Source of the DNA: UBA6059 sp965227155 | Lineage (GTDB): Bacteria; Bacteroidota; Bacteroidia; Cytophagales; Cyclobacteriaceae | Assembly: GCA_965227155.1 (NCBI GenBank) | Contig: OZ245731.1 | Coordinates: 248,001 to 312,000, forward strand | Direction of reading: 5' to 3' | Length of the DNA stretch: 64,000 nt | Shown: in pieces, positions 1 through 10,016 of the stretch | Numbering within the stretch: the stretch's first letter is position 1 | Layout of the letters: each line of letters begins with the position of its first letter | Notes under the pieces: generated by a model | The model's input: only the letters and a program-made list of their open reading frames with translations | Databases searched by the model: none | Told to the model about the DNA's origin: nothing | Program-made: the position numbers and the translations under genes

Positions 1-1401
1 AGCACCCAGGAAATTGACAGTAGGAATATCCCATTGCGCCATTTCAATATTGGCATTGATAACATACTCGTATTCATCATCATAAAATCCATTAGGGTAA
101 TTATTGGTAGCAACCGGTACGATATCAAACGTTTGGGCCTTTTCTATCAAGGTCTCCATTCCGTTCAAATAGGTATCTACAGTGACCTGCTTATCAGCTG
201 CTGATAAAATACCCTCATTACCAAGAGCAAGGCCATACATCACATACGGCATACCTGTAGCCAATAAATCAGACTCAAATCGATTTATTACATCGGCTGT
301 AGTATTCCCACCAATGGAGATATTAGTGGTATTCCAATCGATGCTACTAGCCTCTTCTTCGAAGCGTACCTGCAAAAGGGAATCGTATTTAAAGGCCCAT
401 CCTTCAAAAGGCCCACTGGCTGTGGGTACCGGGAAGCCTGCCGCAACAGATGACCCCATGAATGCAATGCCAAACTCTGTTTCTTCTGCATTTCTATGGA
501 AATACTGCTGGTTTTGTAGGTCTATCGTGATGTTGTAGACACCCTGTGCCAGATTAATTGGAGTCAACTCCTGCCCCCCTGATTCATCAGGAAAATGCAT
601 GGCGATAGAATTGCTACTATTGGCTATTTTTCGGAATTCTCGATAATTGCCATAATTATCGGAAGTCACGATCAAATAGCGGAAGTTAGCAGCGTCGTTG
701 GGGTTATCAGCAAATGTGAAGTCCACCTCCCCGGCCCAAACGCCGTTAGCCTGATAGGTTAACGTATCTCCATCGCCAGACCATGCACCTTCGGTACCAT
801 TACCACGAACAACAACTTTGTAGTCCCAAACTATTTCATAGGTTGGATTATCACCAGTGAAGTCTACCCTAATTCTGGCAGGCCCAACCCAGTCAGGGCT
901 CAGACCAATAGCCGCACCGCCTTCAGCTATGATATTAGCTGACTGCACACCATAATACTGTGGTGCATTATTTTCCATAGTAAAGAACTGAAAAGATTTG
1001 GCCGGATCACCATCCAGGAAGGTGTAGCCTGTAAATATTCCGGTAAGTACTCCATTTTCACCGGGCATTTGCATCAATGATATAGCATCTATAGTGCTGG
1101 TACCGCCCGGCTCACCTTCCAGGCCATTACCAAACGCATAAAAATTGGTGATTTGATTGCTTATGCTAATGCTGTAGGATGCCGCAATTTCAGGATTGGC
1201 AACACTTTCTGCGGTTACGATAACAGTGCCGTTTTTCTTCGGATAGATTTTTCCATTGTCATCAATGTGAGCAATAGAAGGATCATTGACAGACCAGATT
1301 ACAGATTGATCTTCAAAATCACCGGGTATTGTCTGCACATTCATCTGTGTGGTGCCTAAAGGCGTAGTGATGTCAGCACCATTTAGTATGATGGCAGTTA
1401 G
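1..1401 (-). repeat. Tandem coding repeat unit C (truncated by window edge)
   Basis: Third copy, from residue about 2162 to the window edge. It includes the Ig-like domain, the SusE/F-like sandwiches and the first half of the SGNH domain with FMGSSVAAG. Whether more copies or a sorting domain follow cannot be seen. Confidence 0.75.
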
Positions 1402-4400
1402 TCCTTGCTCAACTGTGAAATTGATCGTATAAAAATTGATAGTGGTCTTGTTCTCGGCAATGACTACAATAGTTGCTGCCCCAGGAAGGCTCTGTGGTTG
1501 ATTGATCTCTACGACCGCATTGCCATCACTTGCAAAAGCTGTAACCGTAGGGGCTTCCTCGGTGCCTAGTGGCAATTCAATGTTGTAGGAATTGGTGGTA
1601 CTAATAAAGCCATCTAATACCTCCCCATCCAATCTAACCTGGAATAAATCTGCATTAGCACTTGGATTGTTGACATTGAAATCAATAGTGTAGGTTTTGG
1701 TGAAATTGGTATTCTCCGCAGTGACTATTATGGTAGCTTCACCATTGGTGCCTGTAGCCTGTGTGATATCAACACTTGCGGCAGCATCGCTAGCAGTTGC
1801 GGCTACCTGCGGCGCAGAGGTAGTGCCAAAAGGCAAATTCACTGTATAGTCCAGCTTACTGGCATCAAAGTTTTGAAGAGCATTGCCGTTGATTGTTATG
1901 GAGGCCAATCTGGCATCAGCAGATTCCCCTTCCAGACTTAGTTCTACCGTTGATTGGGCCAGGTTGGTCAATACAGGCAATGTATTTTCTGAACCATCCA
2001 GCGGCGCATATACTTCAAGGCTTGATTTGAGTAATTTGGTATCATCAGCTACCAGTGCAATCTCCTCGGGTGTCATACCTGACCGGTAGAACAACAAATT
2101 GCTGTACTGGATGGCATCCGTTGTGTTTTCTTCATGCACCAATACTTTAGCGATTTCTAATTGCTCAGCCGTTTCATTCTCAGCTACACCATCAATGTAG
2201 AGGATGGTTCGCTCAGCTGCATAATAGTGCGTGAGCGTAATGGTGTGCCAATTGCCATCATTAACAATAGAGGCACCGTCAATACTTGCAGCACCCGGGC
2301 CGGTATAATCAACTGTACCGTCACTGGCAATGGCTAATACCGCATTATTGCCAGCAGTCTCAAAGTTTAGAACTTCTCCGGATCCTATGGTATTGACTTT
2401 GATCGATGTGGTGAATGAATGAACTTTTTCATCAGGTGAGAAGGTTAATTGCCGCCCAAAGTAAACATCATTCATCGCCATGCTCGTATTGGCGTATTTT
2501 ACCGGCTGTGGCTTCCCTTCTGCTAAGGCATCAAATAAGGAAGGCACTATACTGTAAAACATTTCATTGTAACCTGCCAGGTTAGGGTGCGCTGAGTCAA
2601 TCCAATAGCCATCTACCCACTTACCTGTACCATCATCCAAGGCTCCCAGGAAGTTTACTGTAGGCACATCCCATTGGGCCATTTCAATATTGGCATCAAT
2701 AACAAAAGCGTACTCATCATCATAGAGGCCGTTGGGATAGTTATTCGCCACTACCGGATCAATATTTTCAGCCTCAGCCATATCGATCAATGTTTCCAGA
2801 CCACTCAGATAACTATCTACAATTGCCTGTTTATCAGTCGCACCTATTATGCCCTGGTTGGCAACTGCCAGTCCATACCATACATAGCTGGCCCCTAGTG
2901 GCATCAGGTCCTCCTCGAATCGATGAATTACATCATCGGTATTGTTACCCCCAATTGAAATATTGGTAGTGTTCCAGTCAATAGTGCTTCTACCGTCACC
3001 AAACCTTTCTTCTAATAAAGAATCATATTTAAAAGCATAGCCTTCATAAGGAGCATTAACTGTTGGGATTGGAAATCCAGCTGCCACTGAAGACCCCATG
3101 AAGGCAATTCCATATTCATCGGTGGCTAAAGGTGCATGACTGAAAGTCTGGTTTTGCAGGTCGATGGTAATGTTGTAAATGCCCTGGGCAAGGCTCACTT
3201 CTGAAAGCCCTTGTCCTCCACTTTCATCCGGGAAGAACATGGCAATTTCGTTGGTGCTTGTCTCTACCTTTCTGAATTCCCGATAGTTTCCGTAATTGTC
3301 AAACGTAATAATTAAATATCGGAAGTTAGTAGCGTCACCTGGGTTGTCTGTAAAGGTGAAATCAACTTCACCAGACCATGCACCATTGCCAGCATAGTCC
3401 AATTCCACACCAGTGCCACCCCATGCACCCTGGGTGCCATTGCCTTTTACAAATACCTGATAATCCCATACAACTTCATAAGTAGCTTGTGCCTGGGTAA
3501 AATCAACCCGCAACCTTACAGGGCCAGTCCAATCCGGACTGATACCAATAGGAAATCCACCTTGCCCGATTTGATTGGCTGTGATAACACCGTATTGTTC
3601 ATTGGTACCATTATGAAGCGCAGTAAATTGGAATGATTTGGATGGGTCACCATCCATAGCCGTATAAGTCGTAAATATGCCTGTGAGCACACCATTTTCG
3701 CCTGGTAGCTGCTGCATTTCTATGGCCTCCAAAGCAGACGGTTCTCCTTCTATAGCAGTGCCATAGGTAAAGAGTGCTGTGATTTGATTAGAAATATTGA
3801 TTGTAAAACTTCCGGAGACGGTAGGATTATCTACACTTGTGGCTGTAACCTCAACAGTGCCATTATTCTTGGGGTATAATACACCCTGATCATCAATATA
3901 AGCGATGGATTCATCATCAACAGACCAGGTCACCGATGGGTCATTAGCGGTTACCGGTAATACAGTAGCTACCATGGTACTGGTTCCAATCGGCACATCG
4001 ATATCAGCACCAGTAACTGCTATGCTTTCGACATTTACATAAACCGTGAAATTGATCTCATAGGTTTTCGTGGAGCCATCTTGGGCTGTGACCAAAATGG
4101 TAGTAGTACCTGGCAGACTAGCAGGTGGCGTAATCAAAACCGTAGCATTATCATCATTTTCTTTAGCCGTAACTGTCGGGGCTTGTTGTGTACCAGCAGG
4201 TAATTCTACATCATAGGATAAAATATTGGGGTCAAAACCAATTATGGTAGCATTATCGATCAGTAAATCTGATAAGGTAGCATCTGTGCTTGGTGCTGCT
4301 ATTGTCCAATTGATTGTATAAGTGCTTGTAATTGCTGTGTTCTCAGCAGTAACAACTACTGTAGTAGCACCTGGCAACTCATCAGCTGCATTCACTTCAT

Positions 4401-7400
4401 AGGTAGCTACCTGGCTATTGGTTACCGCATCCACGAGAGGAGCATCAACCGTACCAAAAGGTAATTCAACCTCGTAAACCAAAGTATTTGCATCAAAATC
4501 AGTGATGGTTTCACCAGCCACTGTGAGGTCCGATAGACGGGCGTCTGCCGACTGACCATCGAGTGATACCTCCACTGTTGACTGTGCTATATTCGCTAGT
4601 AAGGGCAATGAATTACCTGAACCATCCAGTGGTGCATATACTTCCATACTGGATTTCAGGAGCTTGGTATCATCTGCGATTAACGCTATTTCCGCAGGAG
4701 TCATACCAGCCCTGTAAAACATCAGATTGCTGTAGCTGGTAGCATCAGTTGTATTTTCATCATGTAAATTCACTTTATCAATGACCAGTTGCTCAGAAAC
4801 TTCACCATCAGCTACTCCATCTATGTATAAAATAGTGCGCTCAGCTGCATAGTAATGGGTAAGCGTGATGGTATGCCATGTATTATCATTTACTGCAACA
4901 GTGCCATCAATAGTGGTGGAAGTAGGACCGGCATAATCCACTGTACCATCAGCAGCATCAATACTTATGGTAGCCTGGTTATTACCCTGGTCTAATTTCA
5001 AAATTTGCCCTGAACCGGCAGTTTTAACTTTGGTGGATAATGTAAATGAATGCAGGGTACCATCTGGTTCAAATGAGAAGCTTCGATCCGTCATCAAGCC
5101 ATCCATGGTTACCTCGGTGTTCGCATATTTTACAGGCTGTGCCTTCCCATCAGCCAAAGCATCAAATAAGGATGGAACAATGGCATAAAGCATTTCATTG
5201 TAGCCGGATGTGTTTGGGTGCTGCGGGTCGGCCTCAAAAGCATCTACCCATTGACCGGTACCATCATCCAGGGCTCCAAGAAAATTGATGGTAGGTACAT
5301 CCCATTGTGCCATTTGAATGTTGGCATCAATGATAAAGGGATACTCATCATTGTAATTGCCATTGGGATAATTATTGGCCACAATAGGCACGATATCATA
5401 ATCTTCTGCCATTGCAATCAAATCCTCCAGACCTCCAAGGTATGTATCAACCACAGCCTGCTTGTCAGTAGCAGAAATGATGCCCTCATTACCCAATGCA
5501 AGGCCATACAAAACGTAGCTCATACCTGTTGGAAGTAGGTCATCATAAAACCTTAGCTTCACATCTGCTGTAGTGTTTCCTCCCACTGATATGTTGGTAG
5601 TTGTCCACTCAATGCTACTCTCCATATCAGCAAAGCGCTTTTCAAGCAGTGAATCATATTTAAATGCATAGCCTTTGCTATCTATGGCACCAAAACCATC
5701 GGCCACTGATGAGCCCATAAAAGCAATACCATTTTCAGTGATGGTTTGATTTTTAACAGAATAGGTTTGTTCCTGAAGATCAATGGTAACGTTGTAAATA
5801 TCATCATTGACTGCAATGGTAGAGTAGCTCTGTCCGCCTGTCTCATCAGGGAACTTCCCTACCAATGAATTGGGGGTATCATCGAGTTTCCAGAACTCGC
5901 GGTAATTACCATAATTATCAAAAGTGACCACATAAAATCGAAGTGGGCCACCATCTGCAGGCGTATTGGTAAAATCAGCTGTACCCGACCAGGTACCATC
6001 AGATTGATAGGTTAAGGCTACACCTGGGCCACCAAAACCATTGGGAAGGCCGTTCCCACGTAAAGTCACCTGATAGTCCCAAAGCACCTCGTAGCTTCCG
6101 GTCGCCCCTGAAAATTCAACCCTAATTCTCACCGGGCCAGTCCAATTTGTGCTAATCCCAATAGGAAAACCACCCTGTAGGATTTGCCCGGCATTTACAC
6201 CATACTGTACAGGATTACCGGATGTATTGTCAAAAAACTGAAAGGATTTGGAATTATCTCCATCCATCAGGGAATAAGTAGTAAACTTACCGGTAAGGAT
6301 GCCGTTTTCTCCAGGCATTTGCAGCATGCGAATAGCATTGTCCGTAGATGAACCATCCGGCTGCCCTTCAATTGCGGTGCCATACACGTAGAAATCCAGA
6401 ATTTGGTTTGAGATATTGATGGTATGGGTGCCTGAAATAGAAGGGTCAGCAACACTAGTTGCTGTTACCACCACAGAGCCATTGTTTTTTGGATACAATA
6501 CACCTTGATCATCAATGTAGGCGATACTTTCGTCATCTACCGACCAGGTTACCTCGGTATTGGTAGCATTGGCGGGAGCAATGGTTGCCACTAAAGTAGA
6601 AGTGCCTACTGGTTCCGTTATATCATTTCCAGTCACAGAAATGTCCTCTACCTCAACCATTGGGGTAAATTGGGACATTCTTAGCAGGTTTATGTAACCA
6701 AATGAGGTATTATCATGTCCCACCAGTATTTCAATTTCTCCCGAAGCATTTGGGTAGACATAGTCTGAGGTGAAAAAGTCTGTAGTATTGTTATTGGATA
6801 CTAAAGTATTTATAGGTGCAACAGCGTTACTGCCTTTGACCTGATAGGTAGTAATTCTAGAAGTAGCGGTGGCCCGATAACCGAAGATGTCAAATCGGTA
6901 AGCTTTGTTTACATCAAGTCCTTCGATAAGTAAACTTCCTTGTGTGGATCCGGAAACGAAGAAATAGTCGGTAGTGGCAGATGTGATGTTCAGGTCACTT
7001 AAAGCCATATTAGCTCCTAAATTGGTTTGACCACCATTTGAACTCCCTGAATTAGCAAAATCCTTGAATGAAATAGTAAAATCATCAACGGTGCTGCCTT
7101 CCTGGTCCAGCATCGTTAGGGGTGCGGTATATGTGCTGGTAGTTATGCTTTTTAGGTTGTTCCAATGGTTACCATTAGCATCCGGGCTGGCTGTAATAGG
7201 ATCAATGGAACCTGTAAGGCTAAAGTCAACAAAGAAACTTTTATCAAGCATATATTTCGAATATTCTCTTATCTCAATAAGGTTGATGTAAGCAAAACCT
7301 CCATCTGCCTGTACAAGCTCTAATGAAATCTCGCCTTGAGCATCTGAACTGATAATTCCACTTGATGCTAAATTTTCTCTATTATCTTGTGTATTAAGTG

Positions 7401-7884
7401 TCCTGACTGTTGTAGTTGATCCCGTGAATGTAAATTGACTGGTTCTATCAAATTGAGCACGCGAACCAAAAATTCTAAACTCATAAAATGCATCTTCATT
7501 AAGGCCCTCGAAAATAAAGGTACCTTTAGTGCTTGATCCACTCACGAAAAAATAGTCTCCGGTTGCTGAAGCGACTGCCAAATCGCCAAGCTCAGCGGAT
7601 GTTATATCTGTTGGAGTACCATTGGCACCATTTATAAAACTTGAACCTGAAGCAATGCTAACTGTATAGCTTGAGGATCTGCCCAAAGTATCAGTTAATC
7701 CTTCGGTTGTGCCGACAGCTGTACTTTCCAGGGTATTCCAATAGTTGCTATTGGTAGGGCTTATTGTGGTACCATTACTTTGACCCACATCAATCAAGAA
7801 ACGGTTTTCAAGCGTATAGGTCTGCGCCTGTAAATAATGGTTGGCTAAGACAAGGCTAAAAATAAAAATGAGTAGCTTCTTCAT
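1..7884 (-). CDS. Giant secreted modular protein with at least three SGNH hydrolase units (partial, C-terminus outside window)
   Basis: The minus frame is open from ATG 7882-7884 to window base 1, giving 2628 residues with no stop. A signal peptide (about 1-21) is followed by two related sandwich domains of about 190 residues (about 25-215 and 215-408, each ending in a YINL motif). From residue 412 a unit of 873-880 residues repeats. Unit A holds a bacterial Ig-like (Big_2) domain (about 412-490), SusE/SusF-like sandwiches (about 490-713), an SGNH hydrolase (about 713-920; FMGSSVADG with Ser726, DPQH with Asp886/His889), a LamG-like domain (about 920-1108) and two cadherin-like sandwiches (about 1108-1284). 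Unit B has the same order (FMGSSVAAG, DSAH). Unit C is cut inside its SGNH domain. It starts 6 bp after the GH97 gene, so it is probably the last known gene of the PUL operon. SGNH enzymes are often acetyl or other ester hydrolases; polysaccharide deacetylation is inferred. T9SS export is plausible, but the C-terminus is not visible. Confidence 0.85.
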   Translation of the reverse strand, partial: MKKLLIFIFSLVLANHYLQAQTYTLENRFLIDVGQSNGTTISPTNSNYWNTLESTAVGTTEGLTDTLGRSSSYTVSIASGSSFINGANGTPTDITSAELGDLAVASATGDYFFVSGSSTKGTFIFEGLNEDAFYEFRIFGSRAQFDRTSQFTFTGSTTTVRTLNTQDNRENLASSGIISSDAQGEISLELVQADGGFAYINLIEIREYSKYMLDKSFFVDFSLTGSIDPITASPDANGNHWNNLKSITTSTYTAPLTMLDQEGSTVDDFTISFKDFANSGSSNGGQTNLGANMALSDLNITSATTDYFFVSGSTQGSLLIEGLDVNKAYRFDIFGYRATATSRITTYQVKGSNAVAPINTLVSNNNTTDFFTSDYVYPNASGEIEILVGHDNTSFGYINLLRMSQFTPMVEVEDISVTGNDITEPVGTSTLVATIAPANATNTEVTWSVDDESIAYIDDQGVLYPKNNGSVVVTATSVADPSISGTHTINISNQILDFYVYGTAIEGQPDGSSTDNAIRMLQMPGENGILTGKFTTYSLMDGDNSKSFQFFDNTSGNPVQYGVNAGQILQGGFPIGISTNWTGPVRIRVEFSGATGSYEVLWDYQVTLRGNGLPNGFGGPGVALTYQSDGTWSGTADFTNTPADGGPLRFYVVTFDNYGNYREFWKLDDTPNSLVGKFPDETGGQSYSTIAVNDDIYNVTIDLQEQTYSVKNQTITENGIAFMGSSVADGFGAIDSKGYAFKYDSLLEKRFADMESSIEWTTTNISVGGNTTADVKLRFYDDLLPTGMSYVLYGLALGNEGIISATDKQAVVDTYLGGLEDLIAMAEDYDIVPIVANNYPNGNYNDEYPFIIDANIQMAQWDVPTINFLGALDDGTGQWVDAFEADPQHPNTSGYNEMLYAIVPSLFDALADGKAQPVKYANTEVTMDGLMTDRSFSFEPDGTLHSFTLSTKVKTAGSGQILKLDQGNNQATISIDAADGTVDYAGPTSTTIDGTVAVNDNTWHTITLTHYYAAERTILYIDGVADGEVSEQLVIDKVNLHDENTTDATSYSNLMFYRAGMTPAEIALIADDTKLLKSSMEVYAPLDGSGNSLPLLANIAQSTVEVSLDGQSADARLSDLTVAGETITDFDANTLVYEVELPFGTVDAPLVDAVTNSQVATYEVNAADELPGATTVVVTAENTAITSTYTINWTIAAPSTDATLSDLLIDNATIIGFDPNILSYDVELPAGTQQAPTVTAKENDDNATVLITPPASLPGTTTILVTAQDGSTKTYEINFTVYVNVESIAVTGADIDVPIGTSTMVATVLPVTANDPSVTWSVDDESIAYIDDQGVLYPKNNGTVEVTATSVDNPTVSGSFTINISNQITALFTYGTAIEGEPSALEAIEMQQLPGENGVLTGIFTTYTAMDGDPSKSFQFTALHNGTNEQYGVITANQIGQGGFPIGISPDWTGPVRLRVDFTQAQATYEVVWDYQVFVKGNGTQGAWGGTGVELDYAGNGAWSGEVDFTFTDNPGDATNFRYLIITFDNYGNYREFRKVETSTNEIAMFFPDESGGQGLSEVSLAQGIYNITIDLQNQTFSHAPLATDEYGIAFMGSSVAAGFPIPTVNAPYEGYAFKYDSLLEERFGDGRSTIDWNTTNISIGGNNTDDVIHRFEEDLMPLGASYVWYGLAVANQGIIGATDKQAIVDSYLSGLETLIDMAEAENIDPVVANNYPNGLYDDEYAFVIDANIEMAQWDVPTVNFLGALDDGTGKWVDGYWIDSAHPNLAGYNEMFYSIVPSLFDALAEGKPQPVKYANTSMAMNDVYFGRQLTFSPDEKVHSFTTSIKVNTIGSGEVLNFETAGNNAVLAIASDGTVDYTGPGAASIDGASIVNDGNWHTITLTHYYAAERTILYIDGVAENETAEQLEIAKVLVHEENTTDAIQYSNLLFYRSGMTPEEIALVADDTKLLKSSLEVYAPLDGSENTLPVLTNLAQSTVELSLEGESADARLASITINGNALQNFDASKLDYTVNLPFGTTSAPQVAATASDAAASVDITQATGTNGEATIIVTAENTNFTKTYTIDFNVNNPSANADLFQVRLDGEVLDGFISTTNSYNIELPLGTEEAPTVTAFASDGNAVVEINQPQSLPGAATIVVIAENKTTINFYTINFTVEQGLTAIILNGADITTPLGTTQMNVQTIPGDFEDQSVIWSVNDPSIAHIDDNGKIYPKKNGTVIVTAESVANPEIAASYSISISNQITNFYAFGNGLEGEPGGTSTIDAISLMQMPGENGVLTGIFTGYTFLDGDPAKSFQFFTMENNAPQYYGVQSANIIAEGGAAIGLSPDWVGPARIRVDFTGDNPTYEIVWDYKVVVRGNGTEGAWSGDGDTLTYQANGVWAGEVDFTFADNPNDAANFRYLIVTSDNYGNYREFRKIANSSNSIAMHFPDESGGQELTPINLAQGVYNITIDLQNQQYFHRNAEETEFGIAFMGSSVAAGFPVPTASGPFEGWAFKYDSLLQVRFEEEASSIDWNTTNISIGGNTTADVINRFESDLLATGMPYVMYGLALGNEGILSAADKQVTVDTYLNGMETLIEKAQTFDIVPVATNNYPNGFYDDEYEYVINANIEMAQWDIPTVNFLGA
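1402..4032 (-). repeat. Tandem coding repeat unit B (877 codons)
   Basis: Second copy, residues about 1285-2161. Anchor sequences in its SGNH domain lie 2631 bp from unit A and 2640 bp from unit C, both multiples of three. All domains occur in the same order, and the SGNH motifs (FMGSSVAAG and DSAHPN) are intact. Confidence 0.8.
4033..6651 (-). repeat. Tandem coding repeat unit A (about 873 codons)
   Basis: First copy of the multi-domain unit in the giant protein, residues about 412-1284, bounded by the starts of successive Ig-like domains (VEDISVTG and VESIAVTG). DNA identity to unit B is clear along most of the length but far from perfect, so the duplication is not recent. The catalytic Ser and the Asp-x-x-His of the SGNH domain are present. 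Confidence 0.8.
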
Positions 7885-7890
7885 AGTCTT

Positions 7891-10014
7891 TTATAGTTTT
7901 GATGCTGCTGCACCGGTCAGTGCTGAGCGAGCAATATTTTCGGATTCTAGATTTGATAATGGGGAAATACGAATGGCCTGACCTCCGCCAGCAGCTAACC
8001 TTAGGTTTAGCGTTTGGCCATATTTAATCTCCTGAGTTTCTACTATGATCTGATCAGCATTTTCCAGAAAGGAAGCATCAGGGCCATCAGCATAAATCTC
8101 AGCTTTATACACCTGCTCCTCATCGATAAAATCGAGGGTAAGGCTAAGCTCACGGCTTTCTTCATTTGTAATGGCGCCGATATACCAGTCATCACTGGCC
8201 CTGCATTTTCGGGCCGTCATTACGTATGACCCAATTTCTGCAGCCAATACATGTGATTCCGACCAGGTGGTTGGCACATCCCTGATGAATTGAAAGGCAG
8301 GGTGTGATTCATAATGCTCTGGAAAATCAGGAACCATCTGTACCGGACTATGGATAACCACATACAAGGCCAGCTGATTAGCCAGCGTGGTGTGGGTGCT
8401 ATTACCCTGTCGGTAAGGCTCAAAGTTGACCTTAAAAATGCCGGGTGTGTAGTCAAGCGGTCCAGCCAGGCCCATCGTAAAAGGCAAGATGGTTGTATGG
8501 CTGGCAGGGTTTCCATCACTCCAGGCGTTGTATTCCATACCTCTCATCGCTTCCTGACTCAGCATATTAGGATAGGTTCTGCTTAAGCCAGTGGGCTTAA
8601 TTGGTTCATGCGCTACCACCGATACTTTGTGTCTAGCAGCTGTTTCCAATACTTTTCGGTAATGATTCACCATCATTTGCCCCTGATGGTGGTGGCCCTT
8701 TTCTTCCACTCTGATTGGCCCTACATAGCCGGTTTTTACAGCATTGATGTCGTGCTCCTGTAGTAATCGAAAAGCATCTTCCATCTGCGCTTCATAGGTC
8801 GGTATATCTCCGCTTGTTTCATGGTGACCGATGAGCTCCACTGACCTTGTTTTGGCAAGCTTCGCCAAATGGGCGAGATCATAATCGGGATAAGACTCAG
8901 TAAAACTAAAACCAGGATTATTGATCCAATCCTCCCATCCTTTATTCCAACCCTCTACCAAAACACCCCCAAGGCCATAGGCCGCAGCAAAATCAATATA
9001 TCGTTGGGTGTTTTCAGTGGTCGCTCCATGCCTGGGGCCATAATCCCAGGTAGACTTATCCATATGCATCTCCCACCATACCCCGGCATATTTCATAGGC
9101 TTTATCCAGCTCACATCTTCCAGCGCCAGAGGTTCATTCAGGTTCAGGATAAGCCTTGAATCAGCCAGAGCCGCTGCATCTTTGCCCCATTGAATGGTTC
9201 TCCATGGCGAATACAAAGGCGCCTTGCTTTTTACTTTAATGCCATCAGGCCAGGGTACTAAAAAGCTCTCCAGCAATTGGTTTTGAGGATTGGTGGAAAG
9301 TGTCATAGAAGCATAATCTGTAAGATTTGCCTCGTGTATCGCAAAGTGAATATTATCAGGCCCAACGAAGGTGGCAGGTGTGTGCATCAGCTGGTCAACC
9401 TCGCTAACCGAACGCTTTTCATACAACCGCTCGTAGGTATCAAAACCATGCTCCCAATCCTCGACCACTGTATCACTCGCCTGATACCATACACCGAAAT
9501 CACCTGCCAGTTGGAACTGTGTCTCTTCTGAAAGAATCTGAATCTCATGAAGGCCCTCTTGCTCCGGTATGTGGTATCTAAAACCTACGCCATCATCGTA
9601 GGCTCTGAATATGATATCCATAAGCCGTGCTGGTGCCTCTTTTTCTTTCAGATGCACGGTGAGTTCGTTGTAATGATTCCGGATTTCTGACTCCTGACCC
9701 CATACCGTAGACCAGCTTTCATCCTTAGTGTTTTGTTCCACTTCGATGATTTCAAAAGCATTGAGCAGATCTGGTGCATTTGCCAGATCAAGCCCCAGTC
9801 CAGAGCTTAAAATGATCGGTTTGCCATCCAGGTCAACTTCATATTTGGGTATCCCCTGGTCCAGCTCAAAGCGTACAACCACCGATTCACCAGGCGAAAG
9901 CAGGGAAAAACTTGAAGCTTCTTCTTTATTGAATTGGCATTGAATAGTAAGTATCAAAAGCAGTATTGATCCCTTTGCCAGGAAGAAAAAGTTATTATAA
10001 AGTGCTTTTTTCAT
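7891..10014 (-). CDS. Glycoside hydrolase family 97, inverting SusB-like type, probable lipoprotein
   Basis: A 707-residue protein of normal GH97 length with an N-terminal beta-sandwich, a central barrel and a C-terminal sandwich. Around residue 426 it reads VKTGYVGP. As in SusB, a Gly stands where retaining GH97 enzymes carry the Asp nucleophile, so the inverting alpha-glucosidase-type subgroup is expected. Conserved acidic segments AHEPIKPTG (about 467) and RGMEYNAW (about 493) match the SusB glutamate-bearing motifs. The hydrophobic N-terminus ends at Cys26 (TIQC), a non-canonical lipobox, so lipidation is likely but not certain. It lies 2 bp after the GH71/GH99-like gene and 6 bp before the giant SGNH gene, in the PUL operon. 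Expected role: releasing alpha-linked sugars from oligosaccharides in the periplasm or at the outer membrane. Exact substrate is unknown. Confidence 0.93.
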   Translation of the reverse strand: MKKALYNNFFFLAKGSILLLILTIQCQFNKEEASSFSLLSPGESVVVRFELDQGIPKYEVDLDGKPIILSSGLGLDLANAPDLLNAFEIIEVEQNTKDESWSTVWGQESEIRNHYNELTVHLKEKEAPARLMDIIFRAYDDGVGFRYHIPEQEGLHEIQILSEETQFQLAGDFGVWYQASDTVVEDWEHGFDTYERLYEKRSVSEVDQLMHTPATFVGPDNIHFAIHEANLTDYASMTLSTNPQNQLLESFLVPWPDGIKVKSKAPLYSPWRTIQWGKDAAALADSRLILNLNEPLALEDVSWIKPMKYAGVWWEMHMDKSTWDYGPRHGATTENTQRYIDFAAAYGLGGVLVEGWNKGWEDWINNPGFSFTESYPDYDLAHLAKLAKTRSVELIGHHETSGDIPTYEAQMEDAFRLLQEHDINAVKTGYVGPIRVEEKGHHHQGQMMVNHYRKVLETAARHKVSVVAHEPIKPTGLSRTYPNMLSQEAMRGMEYNAWSDGNPASHTTILPFTMGLAGPLDYTPGIFKVNFEPYRQGNSTHTTLANQLALYVVIHSPVQMVPDFPEHYESHPAFQFIRDVPTTWSESHVLAAEIGSYVMTARKCRASDDWYIGAITNEESRELSLTLDFIDEEQVYKAEIYADGPDASFLENADQIIVETQEIKYGQTLNLRLAAGGGQAIRISPLSNLESENIARSALTGAAASKL

Positions 10015-10016
10015 GA

